From Cognatishimia maritima (lineage in GTDB: Bacteria; Pseudomonadota; Alphaproteobacteria; Rhodobacterales; Rhodobacteraceae), in assembly GCF_900129685.1 (NCBI RefSeq), contig NZ_FQWM01000007.1:62001-126000 (forward strand): a stretch of 64,000 bases of DNA, read 5' to 3'. Shown here piece by piece: positions 28,252 to 36,995 of the stretch; position 1 is the stretch's first letter, and the number at the start of each line of letters is the position of its first letter. The notes beneath the pieces are model-generated. The model was not told the origin of the DNA. It saw only the letters and a list, made by a program, of their open reading frames with translations, and searched no databases. Both the position numbers and the translations under genes were made by a program.

Positions 28252-29621
28252 GCGGTGACCTCCAGAACAGAGGTGGCCGCGCCGAGGTTTTCGAGGAAAT
28301 ATCGCGTCAACATGTTGCGGGCTGCGTCAAGGCGGTAGTCGGCCGAGGCACGCATGTCAGACATTGGTTCAAAGTCCCGTGACCAAGCGGGCCATGCTTT
28401 GGCGATGGTTTCTTCGTTCCACGGCTGACCGCGCAGAACATCTTCGACGTGGTAGGCGCGTTTTGGAATGCCCGCCATGCCACCAAAAGCAATACGAGCC
28501 TCTTTCACCGTGCCATCTTCGACCGTCAGGTAGAATGCGCCAAGCACCGCTGAAATGTCTTGATCAAACCGTTTAGAGAGTTTGTAGACCCGCAGTCGGT
28601 CAGGTTGTTTGGGAATGGAAATCCACTCGACAAACTCGCCCGGCTTGCGGTCTTGTTTGCCGTAATCGACAAAGAAATCCTCAATCGGCATCTGGCGCCG
28701 AGCTGTGCCGCGCCGCAGGTGCAAAGTGGCCCCAAGGGCAATCAGGGCTGGAGGGTTATCACCGATCGGAGAACCATTGGCGATATTGCCACCCAAGGTG
28801 GCCGCTTGGCGGATTTGGTTGCTGGCAAACCGGCGCAGCATTTCCGCGTAGCTTGGATAGATCGGTTCAAGCGCATTTCGCAAAGCGACCATGCTGACCA
28901 TCGCGCCGCATTTGAGTTCGTTGCCAGTGTCTTCAATTTTTTGAAGGTCGCCACAGCCGTTCAGGAAGATAACCGGGGACAGATCTTTCAATTGCTTGGT
29001 GACCCAAAGGCCAACATCCGTCGCGCCAGCGATCAGCGTGGCATCGGGGTGGTCCCGGTATTGTTTGGCAAGCTCATCCGACGACGCCGGGCGCATGATG
29101 TCGCCGCCACCAGTTTCTTCGGAGACATCCGGCAAGGCGTCATCAAGCCAGTCCACCGGGGCCACTTCACTCGCAGCTTCGGCGGCTTTGATGATCGGCG
29201 CATAGCCTGTGCAGCGGCAGAGGTTGCCTGCCAATTGATCGTCCCAATCGGTTCGGCCCGTGTGATGTGCGGCCACCATCGACGTCACAAACCCCGGCGT
29301 GCAGAAACCGCATTGGCTGCCGTGATGGGCAATCATCGCCTGTTGAATCGGGTGCAACGCACCATCTGGACCTGACACGCCTTCGACCGTGCGGATGGCT
29401 TTGCCCTGCAATTGCGGCAGGAACAGGATGCAGGCATTCAAGGCTTTGATGCCGTCGTGATCCGTGACCAGCACAGAACACGCGCCACAGTCGCCTTCGT
29501 TGCAGCCTTCTTTGGTGCCAGTCAGCCCGCGTGTCTCACGCAGCCATTGCAATAGCGTCGTGTTCGCTTCCACGTCGCGAAGTTCCACGGTCTCTCCATT
29601 CAGAAGAAACGTGATATCCAT
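28248..29621 (-). CDS. xdhA: Xanthine dehydrogenase, iron-sulfur/FAD subunit
   Basis: A 457-residue small subunit combining 2Fe-2S and FAD domains. The plant-ferredoxin cluster is in GCNEGDCGACSVLV, the second cluster in QCGFCTPGFV and NLCRCTGYAP. The FAD domain has LIAGATDVGLW and TLGGNIANGSPIGD. It is the first gene of a seven-gene minus-strand operon, xdhABC followed by the transporter. The ribosome site before ATG 29621 is weak. Confidence 0.97.
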   Translation of the reverse strand: MDITFLLNGETVELRDVEANTTLLQWLRETRGLTGTKEGCNEGDCGACSVLVTDHDGIKALNACILFLPQLQGKAIRTVEGVSGPDGALHPIQQAMIAHHGSQCGFCTPGFVTSMVAAHHTGRTDWDDQLAGNLCRCTGYAPIIKAAEAASEVAPVDWLDDALPDVSEETGGGDIMRPASSDELAKQYRDHPDATLIAGATDVGLWVTKQLKDLSPVIFLNGCGDLQKIEDTGNELKCGAMVSMVALRNALEPIYPSYAEMLRRFASNQIRQAATLGGNIANGSPIGDNPPALIALGATLHLRRGTARRQMPIEDFFVDYGKQDRKPGEFVEWISIPKQPDRLRVYKLSKRFDQDISAVLGAFYLTVEDGTVKEARIAFGGMAGIPKRAYHVEDVLRGQPWNEETIAKAWPAWSRDFEPMSDMRASADYRLDAARNMLTRYFLENLGAATSVLEVTA

Positions 29622-29958
29622 TCAGAAAACCCGTCGCCTTACCAATACATTGCGCCCTGATGCGTTTCCTCGATGCGACGTAGAAAAAACGCGGCTCCCC
29701 TTTGTCCTATAAGAAATGATAGGGAGCCATGGGTCTGTCTGGCAAGAAAAACTTGGGCGGAAGAGGGGATCAGTTTCGCTAAGTGCCTCTTTTCTTGTCA
29801 TTCGCGCGGCGGGGCAAGGGCATTGAAATCGCTGTGTTTTGCGCGACTTTCAACGAGATCGTGAAAGTCTTTCGCTCAATTTTCAGTCACTGACGCGGGA
29901 ACTGGTACCCGTAGGGTTCCCGGCCGTGCACAGGTGCCAAGGCCGGGAAACAATTAGA
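29622..29958 (-). promoter_or_regulatory. 337-base non-coding region upstream of xdhA
   Basis: No gene is seen here. On the minus strand there is a promoter-like pair, TTGCCA (29740-29745) and TATCAT (29716-29721), spaced by 18 bases. Overlapping it is CCTAT-N8-ATAGG, and GGCTCCC (29722-29728) can pair with GGGAGCC (29693-29699), followed on that strand by GCG and a run of six T. Nearer the neighbouring gene, TTCCCGGCC (29917-29925) pairs with GGCCGGGAA (29941-29949) and may end the NTF2-like transcript. Promoter, operator, terminator or attenuator roles are inferred. Confidence 0.5.
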
Positions 29959-30894
29959 TTATCGCCGTGGCTGGAAAGGCTGTAGCACTTCAACATCGAC
30001 CTGTTGAATGCGCGCGAAAGGCTCTGTCACGTCGTTTTCGATGACCCATGTGTGTTTGGTTTTCGCTGACAATTCCGCCCCATCGGGTAGGATGCCGGCC
30101 CAGTCAAAGATCATAGTGGCTTGCCACAGACCGCCATCCAAATCGGCGACCTCTAGGTCTTCGATGATATGCGTGCTCGCTTTTACTTGGCTGCCTGGAC
30201 CAGCCAGCCAAACGGCGAGGCCGTCGTAATCTTCGATCAGACCGGAGGAGAAATTGATCTTGGGGGATTCAGCCAGAATATTGCGGAACGGAGACGCGTC
30301 GCGCGCTGGATTTTCGATGATGCTCAGCCAATAGTGGATCAAGCTGCGCACGCGGTTTTCCGCATAGGCGTCTTGATAGGGCACATCTGTACTGCTGTTT
30401 TGGCCGCCGATGGTGACAGTGGAAATCTTGGGCAAAGCGCCATCAAGATCGGTCAGCAGCATCTCGTAAGCCAACGGCGCTGTACGAGTCGCGCCATCTG
30501 GCAGGACGCCGACGTTTTGATAGATGATCTCTGCAGTCAGCGAGATCGCGGCATCGGGACCAACCGTTACGCCAACAGATTGCACCTGATGACTGTTTTT
30601 CCATTCCTTCGGCAGGCTTTCGACACGGCTACGGTATTCGTCATGTCCGTTGGCCTCACCCAAAGTGGACTTAACGAAAATGTCGTCAGCAAGAATACCA
30701 AGCGCGTTCTCGATCCCGCCTTCTGGTCGCTCGTAATACTGGAACCAGCGGTAAAACTGCGCCAGCGCTGCATTGGTCTTGTAGCCCGATAATATGTCGT
30801 CGGTTGTGATTTCAGCAGAACTGATTGTCGGGACAGAAAGCAATGCGCCGGCAAGCGCAAGTGAGGGCAGTCGGGTAAGTTTGAAAAGGCGCAT
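29959..30894 (-). CDS. Secreted protein with two NTF2/SnoaL-like domains
   Basis: A 311-residue protein with a signal peptide (cleavage near TISSAEI). The mature part looks like two copies of one domain, about residues 42-165 and 178-305. Each has an aromatic W/Y helix start (FYRWFQYYE, IHYWLSIIE), a G-x-x-x-Y loop, and a strand ending in GVLPDGA or GILPDGA followed by a T-x-x-W/Y pattern. This fits a tandem cystatin-like NTF2/SnoaL fold; no catalytic residues can be named. It lies directly behind a TetR gene and a strong inverted repeat, so it is probably controlled by that regulator. Confidence 0.75.
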   Translation of the reverse strand: MRLFKLTRLPSLALAGALLSVPTISSAEITTDDILSGYKTNAALAQFYRWFQYYERPEGGIENALGILADDIFVKSTLGEANGHDEYRSRVESLPKEWKNSHQVQSVGVTVGPDAAISLTAEIIYQNVGVLPDGATRTAPLAYEMLLTDLDGALPKISTVTIGGQNSSTDVPYQDAYAENRVRSLIHYWLSIIENPARDASPFRNILAESPKINFSSGLIEDYDGLAVWLAGPGSQVKASTHIIEDLEVADLDGGLWQATMIFDWAGILPDGAELSAKTKHTWVIENDVTEPFARIQQVDVEVLQPFQPRR

Positions 30895-30911
30895 GGAGGC
30901 TCCGGCTTCTA

Positions 30912-30935
30912 ATAAATGAGTTCTTACTCATTTAT
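30912..30935. promoter_or_regulatory. Perfect inverted repeat, candidate TetR operator
   Basis: ATAAATGAGT (30912-30921) and ACTCATTTAT (30926-30935) are perfect 10-base complements around TCTT. The repeat covers the end of the TetR gene and ends 18 bases before the start of the secreted NTF2-like gene. TGAGT-N4-ACTCA palindromes of this size are typical TetR-family operators. Confidence 0.7.
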
Positions 30936-31611
30936 GGTCGCGCGCAACCGAATACCAGCACATTTCAAGGATTTCATCGACATGCGCGGGCTTTTGCCGG
31001 ATCGATTGGTGCGCTGCACGCCGCGCTGTGTGGATGATTGGGGCTAGCAACATCGTTGCAATTGCCTCTATCGGTGCCGGTCGAAGCGTGCCATCCGCAA
31101 TCCCGTCGTTCAGGAGCTGGTTCAGATCAGCATCGATAGCCGCAACCTTTTGCAGGTCTTCGGGCCCAAGGATGGTGGCCGTCCCCACGGTTTCAAGGAA
31201 AATCACATGTTGCGGGTTTGCTAAAACGTGATTGGCAAATGCCCGAAGCGCGGTGCGAATTTTATCTTTTGATGTTGCGCATGGCGCTGCCGCTTCAAGC
31301 ATTGCACGACTTAGATCAAATTTCAGGTGCAAATAGGCGTCACGCAGAACGGCATTTTTGTCTGCGTAGTAACGATAGACGGTGCCGACAGAGACCTCGG
31401 CACGGTCAGCCATCCGGTTCACTGAGGCCGCGGCAAGCCCGTGTTCAGCCACTTCCTCTATCGCCGCTTTGCGCAACTGCGCATCTTTATTGCCAGATTT
31501 CGTTCGCGCCACGTCGCGTTGCCTTTGTTCTTCACTCTTACGCACAGCCAATGCATGGTCTGGGCTACGAAAGTTTCGCCTAGGATTAGCAAACCACAGA
31601 AGAACTGTCAT
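30928..31611 (-). CDS. TetR-family transcriptional regulator
   Basis: The product is about 227 residues. The helix-turn-helix is clear: KAAIEEVAEHGLAAASVNRMADRAEVSVGTVYRYYADKNAVL (split here as IEEVAEHG then VNRMADRAEVSVGTVYRYYADK). The C-terminal half is the variable ligand domain. The start is uncertain: ATG 31611 is given; an in-frame TTG/GTG near 31551-31545 would begin just before the conserved region; an ATG at 31668 would run into the divergent dnaE start. It probably represses the following secreted-protein gene through the inverted repeat at its own 3' end. Confidence 0.85.
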   Translation of the reverse strand: MTVLLWFANPRRNFRSPDHALAVRKSEEQRQRDVARTKSGNKDAQLRKAAIEEVAEHGLAAASVNRMADRAEVSVGTVYRYYADKNAVLRDAYLHLKFDLSRAMLEAAAPCATSKDKIRTALRAFANHVLANPQHVIFLETVGTATILGPEDLQKVAAIDADLNQLLNDGIADGTLRPAPIEAIATMLLAPIIHTARRAAHQSIRQKPAHVDEILEMCWYSVARDHK

Positions 31612-31645
31612 TCCATCATCGGTCTTGCTGCGGTAGCTTCCTCCC

Positions 31646-34600
31646 ATGAGCAGCACAGCCCGATTCATTCATCTCCGCGTCCATACTGAATATTCCCTTT
31701 TGGAAGGGGCCGTTCGGGTCAAGAAGTTACCCGGTATCTGCGCGGATATGGACATGCCCGCCGTCGCCATCACCGACACGAACAATATGTTCGCCGCGCT
31801 AGAGTTCTCGGTGACGGCGCAGGGCGCTGGTATTCAGCCCATCGTGGGCTGTCAGGTTGATCTGCAGATGCCGCACGATGACCCGACAGGCCGCACTCAA
31901 GACCCGCCACCTGCGCCCATTGTTCTGCTGAGCCAGTCTGAAGAAGGCTATGAGAACCTGATGAAGCTAAGTTCGTGCCTGTATGTGGCACGACCGGGTG
32001 AGGTGCCTCATGTCACGATGGAGGAACTGGGTACCCATGCCGACGGGCTGATCTGTTTGACAGGCGGACCAGATGGCCCAATGGGGCGGATGTTACGCCA
32101 AGGGCAGCGCCCGGCGGCCGAGGCGATGATGCGCGCCTTCAAGGAGATTTATGCGGATCGGCTTTATGTCGAATTGCAGCGCCACCCGGGCGAGGATGGC
32201 CAGCCCGAGGCTGAACGCCTGTCGGAACGTGGCTTCGTGGAAATGGCCTATGCGATGGACATCCCGCTGGTTGCGACCAACGATGTCTATTTCCCAAAGC
32301 CCGAGATGTATGAAGCGCATGACGCCCTGATTTGTGTCGCCGAAGGTGCCTATGTCGATCAGTCCGAGGGGCGCCGCCGCCTCACGGCGCAGCATTACCT
32401 GAAATCCCCGCAAGAGATGATGACGCTTTTTGCGGACCTGCCGGAAGCGATTGAAAACACGGTTGAAATCGCGCAGCGCTGCGCTTTCGCGACCTATCGC
32501 CGTGATCCGATCCTGCCTAAGTTTGCCGATGACGAGGTCGCAGAACTGCGCCGCCAAGCCCAAGAAGGGTTAGAGTATCGCTTGTCGCGGATTCCCCATG
32601 CCGTAAGTGTCGAAGAATACCAAGAGCGGCTAGATTTTGAGTTGGGGATCATCGAGGGGATGGGGTTCCCAGGCTACTTTCTCATCGTTGCGGATTTCAT
32701 CAAGTGGGGCAAAGATAAGGGCATCCCGGTTGGGCCGGGGCGCGGCTCGGGGGCAGGTAGCCTTGTCGCATATGCATTGCTCATCACCGACCTTGATCCT
32801 CTGCGCTATTCGCTGCTGTTTGAACGGTTCTTGAACCCAGAACGGGTCTCGATGCCCGACTTTGACATCGACTTTTGCATGGACCGCCGCGAAGAGGTCA
32901 TTCGCTACGTGCAAGAGAAATATGGCCGCGACAAAGTGGGGCAGATCATCACTTTTGGTGCGCTACTCTCTAAGGCCGCCGTGCGTGACATTGGGCGTGT
33001 GTTGCAGATGCCGTATGGGCAGGTGGACCGTCTTTCCAAGATGATCCCGGTTGAGGGCGTCAAGCCGGTCTCTATCGAAAAGGCATTGAAGGACGAACCG
33101 CGCCTGCGGGAGGAAGCCAAGGCCGAACCCGTTGTCGACCGGCTATTGACCTATGGCCAGCAGGTCGAAGGGTTATTGCGCAACGCCTCAACCCACGCGG
33201 CGGGTGTTGTAATTGGCGACCGGCCCTTGGATGCCTTGGTGCCGCTGTATCAAGATCCGCGATCTGACATGCCTGCCACCCAGTTCAATATGAAATGGGT
33301 GGAGCAAGCGGGTCTTGTGAAGTTTGACTTCTTGGGTCTGAAAACCCTGACGGTCGTGCAGAACGCCGTGAACCTGATCAACGGCGAAGGGCGCGATATT
33401 CACATCAAGGCGGATGGCACAAAGCTTTATGATCCGCCCGAAGGGGCGGTGAATGAAATCAACGCCATCCCGCTGGACGATGAGGCGACCTACGAACTTT
33501 ACGCAGCCGCCAAGACCGTTGCTGTCTTCCAGGTGGAATCCACCGGTATGATGGATGCGCTGAAGCGCATGAAACCGACCTGTATCGAAGACATCGTTGC
33601 GCTTGTGGCGCTGTATCGTCCCGGCCCGATGGAGAACATTCCGACCTACTGTGAGGTCAAAAACGGGCTTAGGGAAATTGAATCCGTTCACCCGCTGATC
33701 GACCATATTCTTGAGGAAACGCAAGGCATTATCGTCTATCAGGAACAGGTGATGCAGATTGCTCAGGTGATGGCGGGATATAGCCTTGGCGGCGCGGACC
33801 TTTTGCGCCGCGCGATGGGTAAAAAGATTAAAGAAGCGATGGACGCAGAACGTCCAAAGTTCGAAGAAGGTGCCGCCAAAAATGGCGTCGACAAGAAGAA
33901 AGCTTCGGAAGTCTTTGACCTGCTTGAGAAATTCGCGAACTACGGTTTTAACAAATCCCACGCGGCAGCCTATGCGGTGGTGTCCTATTACACCGCATGG
34001 CTAAAAGCGAACCACCCGGTCGAGTTCATGGGCGGCGTGATGAACTGCGATATCCATTTAACGGATAAGCTGGCGGTCTATTTCGAAGAGGTGAAAAAGG
34101 CTCTCAAGCTGCCCTACATACCGCCCTGCGTGAACCGGTCGGAGGCGACGTTTACCGTGCGCGACGGGCATTTGGTCTATGCGCTGGGCGCATTAAAAAA
34201 CGTGGGTGTTGAGGCGATGACGCTTTTGACGCAGGGCCGCAAGGTGGACGGGGTCGATAAGCCTTTTACCAACCTCTTTGACTTTGCTCGCCGGGTGAAC
34301 CTGAAAAAGGTGGGCAAGCGGCCTTTGGAAATGCTGGCGCGGTCCGGGGCGTTTGATGAACTTGATCGCAACCGACGCAAAGTCTTTGAAAGTCTTGAGG
34401 GGCTGGTGAATTACTCTGCCGCCATTCACGAACAAAAAGAAAGCAATCAGGTGTCGCTGTTCGGCGAAGCAGGGGATGATCTGCCAGAACCACGCCTAAG
34501 CAAAGTCGCAGATTGGCTACCGGCAGAGAAGCTCGACGAAGAAGCGCGCGCGATTGGCTTCTTTCTGTCGGGCCACCCGCTGCAAGACTATATGGCAGCG

Positions 34601-35164
34601 TTGAAACGGAAGAAAATTCTGACCTTGGATGAGTTGACCGACAAAGCGCGCTCTGGTCCTTGTGTTGCAAAACTCGCCGGGCGGGTTTCTGGCCGTCAGG
34701 AACGCAAATCTGCGCGTGGCAATCGCTTTGCCTTTGCGCAATTGTCTGACCCAACCGGGGCCTATGAGGTCACAATTTTCTCGGAAACCTTAGAAAAATG
34801 CCGAGAGCATCTGGAGACCGGATCGAAAGTTGTTGTGACGGTTGAGGCGACGATGGAGGCCGATCAATTGAAATTGCTCGCCAAGTCCATCGGGCCAATT
34901 GATACCGTCGTGGCCGATGCAGGTTCGGCTGGCTTGCGGATATTTGTGGAAAATTCAGAGGCCGTCCCGAATGTCGCCAGCGTCCTGAATGGCGCGCGCG
35001 AGGCGGTCAAAAACGGCCCGCGCGGCCCTGTGATGCTGAACCTCATGGACCCTGAATTGCCCGGCGAGGTGGAGATCGACACCGGCATGGAATTCCCGGC
35101 CAATCCGCAGATCAAAGGCGCAATCAAGTCGCTGCCGGGCGTAATGGCGGTTGAGGATTTTTAA
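31646..35164 (+). CDS. dnaE: DNA polymerase III alpha subunit
   Basis: A 1172-residue replicative polymerase, close to E. coli DnaE in length. The N-terminal PHP domain starts at HLRVHTEYSLLEGAVRV. The palm has GPGRGSGAGSL and the catalytic aspartates in PDFDIDF, and NKSHAAAYA is in the finger region. A helix-hairpin-helix and OB domain occupy the C-terminal third. It is of the DnaE1 type. It is divergent from the TetR gene and followed by an AT-rich orphan gene. Confidence 0.98.
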   Translation: MSSTARFIHLRVHTEYSLLEGAVRVKKLPGICADMDMPAVAITDTNNMFAALEFSVTAQGAGIQPIVGCQVDLQMPHDDPTGRTQDPPPAPIVLLSQSEEGYENLMKLSSCLYVARPGEVPHVTMEELGTHADGLICLTGGPDGPMGRMLRQGQRPAAEAMMRAFKEIYADRLYVELQRHPGEDGQPEAERLSERGFVEMAYAMDIPLVATNDVYFPKPEMYEAHDALICVAEGAYVDQSEGRRRLTAQHYLKSPQEMMTLFADLPEAIENTVEIAQRCAFATYRRDPILPKFADDEVAELRRQAQEGLEYRLSRIPHAVSVEEYQERLDFELGIIEGMGFPGYFLIVADFIKWGKDKGIPVGPGRGSGAGSLVAYALLITDLDPLRYSLLFERFLNPERVSMPDFDIDFCMDRREEVIRYVQEKYGRDKVGQIITFGALLSKAAVRDIGRVLQMPYGQVDRLSKMIPVEGVKPVSIEKALKDEPRLREEAKAEPVVDRLLTYGQQVEGLLRNASTHAAGVVIGDRPLDALVPLYQDPRSDMPATQFNMKWVEQAGLVKFDFLGLKTLTVVQNAVNLINGEGRDIHIKADGTKLYDPPEGAVNEINAIPLDDEATYELYAAAKTVAVFQVESTGMMDALKRMKPTCIEDIVALVALYRPGPMENIPTYCEVKNGLREIESVHPLIDHILEETQGIIVYQEQVMQIAQVMAGYSLGGADLLRRAMGKKIKEAMDAERPKFEEGAAKNGVDKKKASEVFDLLEKFANYGFNKSHAAAYAVVSYYTAWLKANHPVEFMGGVMNCDIHLTDKLAVYFEEVKKALKLPYIPPCVNRSEATFTVRDGHLVYALGALKNVGVEAMTLLTQGRKVDGVDKPFTNLFDFARRVNLKKVGKRPLEMLARSGAFDELDRNRRKVFESLEGLVNYSAAIHEQKESNQVSLFGEAGDDLPEPRLSKVADWLPAEKLDEEARAIGFFLSGHPLQDYMAALKRKKILTLDELTDKARSGPCVAKLAGRVSGRQERKSARGNRFAFAQLSDPTGAYEVTIFSETLEKCREHLETGSKVVVTVEATMEADQLKLLAKSIGPIDTVVADAGSAGLRIFVENSEAVPNVASVLNGAREAVKNGPRGPVMLNLMDPELPGEVEIDTGMEFPANPQIKGAIKSLPGVMAVEDF

Positions 35165-35168
35165 TCGC

Positions 35169-35672
35169 GTGAAGAAGGCGAAATTAACCTATTCTAAGGA
35201 GTTTTGTTGGGGGCCCATTAGTGGTTGGGCTGGCGCTCGGAAGTTCGCGTATTCAAATCAGTCATTTGAAAGGGGGCCAGCTGTCGTTCGGCATCCATTT
35301 CTGACCAGCTCCAAACTATGGTGCCAACTTGAGATAGAATACCAAAACATCTTGCTGCTGTTTTCAATGCCGCCAGAATTGGATCAATTTACTTTCGTTA
35401 TGGGAATGAATCCGTTGCCCAGCGGAGGAAGTTTGGTGAAAGGTCAACGCCTAGGTCGCCCCAACAATCATTGGCTATCACGCCTCCCTGCAAAAGCTAA
35501 ATCAAGGAAGTTTCGCCTTGGTCTGCTGAAATATATTGAAGAAAGCAACGTCGTGAGGGATTTTTACGACTTTTACGCCGACAAGAAGCTTTTGTTAGAT
35601 GTTGAAGGGTTCTTCGACACATATGAAGAAGCTCAAAGAGCAAGAGGCATCTACATACAGCCGAAACACTAA
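35169..35672 (+). CDS. Hypothetical protein in an AT-rich patch
   Basis: A 167-residue open frame that I do not recognise. It is markedly richer in A and T than its neighbours and uses codons such as TTA, AAA and AGG that are rare around it. The second half (FVMGMNPLPSGG, WLSRLPAKAKSRKFRLGLLKYIEE, FYDFYADKKLLLDVEGFFDTYEEAQRARGIYI) looks like a real folded protein, with basic and aromatic residues. The start is unsure: GTG 35169 has GAGGA 11 bases upstream, and TTG 35151 inside the dnaE end is also in frame. Likely acquired by transfer. Confidence 0.55.
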   Translation: MKKAKLTYSKEFCWGPISGWAGARKFAYSNQSFERGPAVVRHPFLTSSKLWCQLEIEYQNILLLFSMPPELDQFTFVMGMNPLPSGGSLVKGQRLGRPNNHWLSRLPAKAKSRKFRLGLLKYIEESNVVRDFYDFYADKKLLLDVEGFFDTYEEAQRARGIYIQPKH

Positions 35673-35762
35673 CCCTAATCGTTCTGCGACCGGTTGCTAG
35701 AGACGAAATCATCGCTGCTGCCAAGCCTAAAAACGGTCTAGGGTCTTTAGCTGGCGTTGCGT

Positions 35763-35787
35763 TGAGACGGCAGCATCTGCCGTCTCA
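35763..35787. terminator. Perfect hairpin between convergent genes
   Basis: TGAGACGGCAG (35763-35773) and CTGCCGTCTCA (35777-35787) form a perfect 11-base stem with a CAT loop. On the plus strand it is followed by GGTTCTTCTT. It lies between the AT-rich orphan and the small secreted-protein gene and may serve both. Confidence 0.75.
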
Positions 35788-35795
35788 GGTTCTTC

Positions 35796-36044
35796 TTAGT
35801 CCTCAGATGGCACGACCAAATTTAGCCCACCAGCGCCGACGGCCTTGGTAAGACCGCCCGCCGCGTTCTGGGTGCGACCTTTGCCGCCAGGGTTGGTGCC
35901 TTCTAGGTTCTCAAGGCTATCGATGGTCCAGACGGTTTTCCCTGCTTTATTGACCACGCAGGCGTCACCGTCACAATGCCCGCCAGCAAAGGCCGGGGCG
36001 GCAAACATCAGCGAAACAGCGGCTACAGAAAGTGTCTTCTTCAT
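35796..36044 (-). CDS. Small secreted protein, 82 residues
   Basis: The signal peptide is clear (MKKTLSVAAVSLMFAAPAFA, cleavage before GGH), leaving about 62 residues with a Cys pair in HCDGDACVV and a Gly/Asn-rich middle. The ATG at 36044 is preceded by GGGAGAG; the upstream in-frame ATG (36083) adds a non-signal extension. No family is recognised. It follows slyX on the same strand. Confidence 0.75.
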   Translation of the reverse strand: MKKTLSVAAVSLMFAAPAFAGGHCDGDACVVNKAGKTVWTIDSLENLEGTNPGGKGRTQNAAGGLTKAVGAGGLNLVVPSED

Positions 36045-36113
36045 GGTTCTCTCCCAGTTTGTTGTAGGAGAGTTACGAACCAAGCTGATATTTGGATCAA
36101 ATTTACGAACGGA

Positions 36114-36308
36114 TTAATAATGTGGCGGGCGCTCATCCCCGATGACAACGCCACCCCCGCCAGCCGCTTCACGGTCGGCTTCGCGTTCCAAAAGCATCTG
36201 AACGCGCCGCTGTAACAGGGCGATATCCGTGTCCTGACGGGCAATCACATCCGACAGGTCTTCGACGGTTTTGGTCAGGTGGGCGATTTGTTCTTCGAGT
36301 TTTTCCAT
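36114..36308 (-). CDS. slyX: SlyX family protein
   Basis: A 64-residue coiled-coil protein: heptad-like hydrophobics in LEEQIAHLTKTVEDLSDVIARQ and LLQRRVQMLL, then a glycine linker and the terminal RPPHY typical of SlyX. Its function is unknown in the family. It is divergent from the MgtC-like gene. Confidence 0.9.
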   Translation of the reverse strand: MEKLEEQIAHLTKTVEDLSDVIARQDTDIALLQRRVQMLLEREADREAAGGGGVVIGDERPPHY

Positions 36309-36405
36309 GGCTCTGCCCTAGGCGCTGTCTGTGAGTAGGTCAAGATTTCGATGCGCCCTTAGGAAAACGTAGCAATACAAGGAGGTTGCCGTATAGACTG
36401 TTCCT

Positions 36406-36870
36406 ATGAATGAACTCTTTGCACCTGACAATCTGACATGGGCGAACGCCATTTTGAAACTGATAGCGGCGATTCTGTTGCCGCTGGCCATTGGGCTGGA
36501 ACGGTTTTGGCACAGGAAACCCATAGATTTCCGACCTTTTGTGATCATCTCGGTTGTGGCCTGTGCTGTGCTGATCGCAACCTTGGATTTTCCACTGACA
36601 GGTGGACGCACGGTGGAAAGTGTGGATGCGACCAAGGTTATGCAGGGTGTTTTGACCGGAATCGGATTTCTGGGCGCTGGCGCGATGTATCGTCAGGGCG
36701 ACTATGTCAAAGGCGCGGCGAGCGCCGCCAGTATCTGGAGCGCCGGGGTCATTGGCCTAATCTGTGGAATCGGTGAGCTTTGGCTTGCCGGGGGGGTGAC
36801 TTTCATGATCGTGGCGCTGATGTTTCTGTCGGAACCCTTTACCAAACGCTGGTCAAACGAGGACGACTAG
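36406..36870 (+). CDS. MgtC/SapB family inner-membrane protein
   Basis: A 154-residue protein with four to five hydrophobic segments. LAIGLERFWHRKP near the N-terminus and GVLTGIGFLGAGAMYRQGDYVKGAASAASIWSAGVIGL split the family signature (GFLGAG and A-x-x-W). MgtC relatives affect magnesium limitation and membrane energetics; this short form lacks the C-terminal soluble domain of Salmonella MgtC. No magnesium-responsive element was recognised upstream. Confidence 0.88.
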   Translation: MNELFAPDNLTWANAILKLIAAILLPLAIGLERFWHRKPIDFRPFVIISVVACAVLIATLDFPLTGGRTVESVDATKVMQGVLTGIGFLGAGAMYRQGDYVKGAASAASIWSAGVIGLICGIGELWLAGGVTFMIVALMFLSEPFTKRWSNEDD

Positions 36871-36995
36871 CCCAAATCATGTCTTTTGCAGTCCGATGGG
36901 CTTTGACGCTGCACCTTGGGTTGCCTGCCCGATGGGGCTGGGGTAAGTGCGGGCCAAGTAAACTTGACCACCCAGCGATCAGGGAATGAAAAGCG

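Noticed and set aside
29622-29745. Purine riboswitch before xdhA
   Set aside because: The conserved three-way junction and loop words of the classic purine riboswitch are not present; only a hairpin with a T run was seen. I could not test the alphaproteobacterial xanthine RNA motif from memory.
31612-31668. Longer start for the TetR gene at 31668
   Set aside because: It would overlap the divergent dnaE start codon region and adds no conserved residues.
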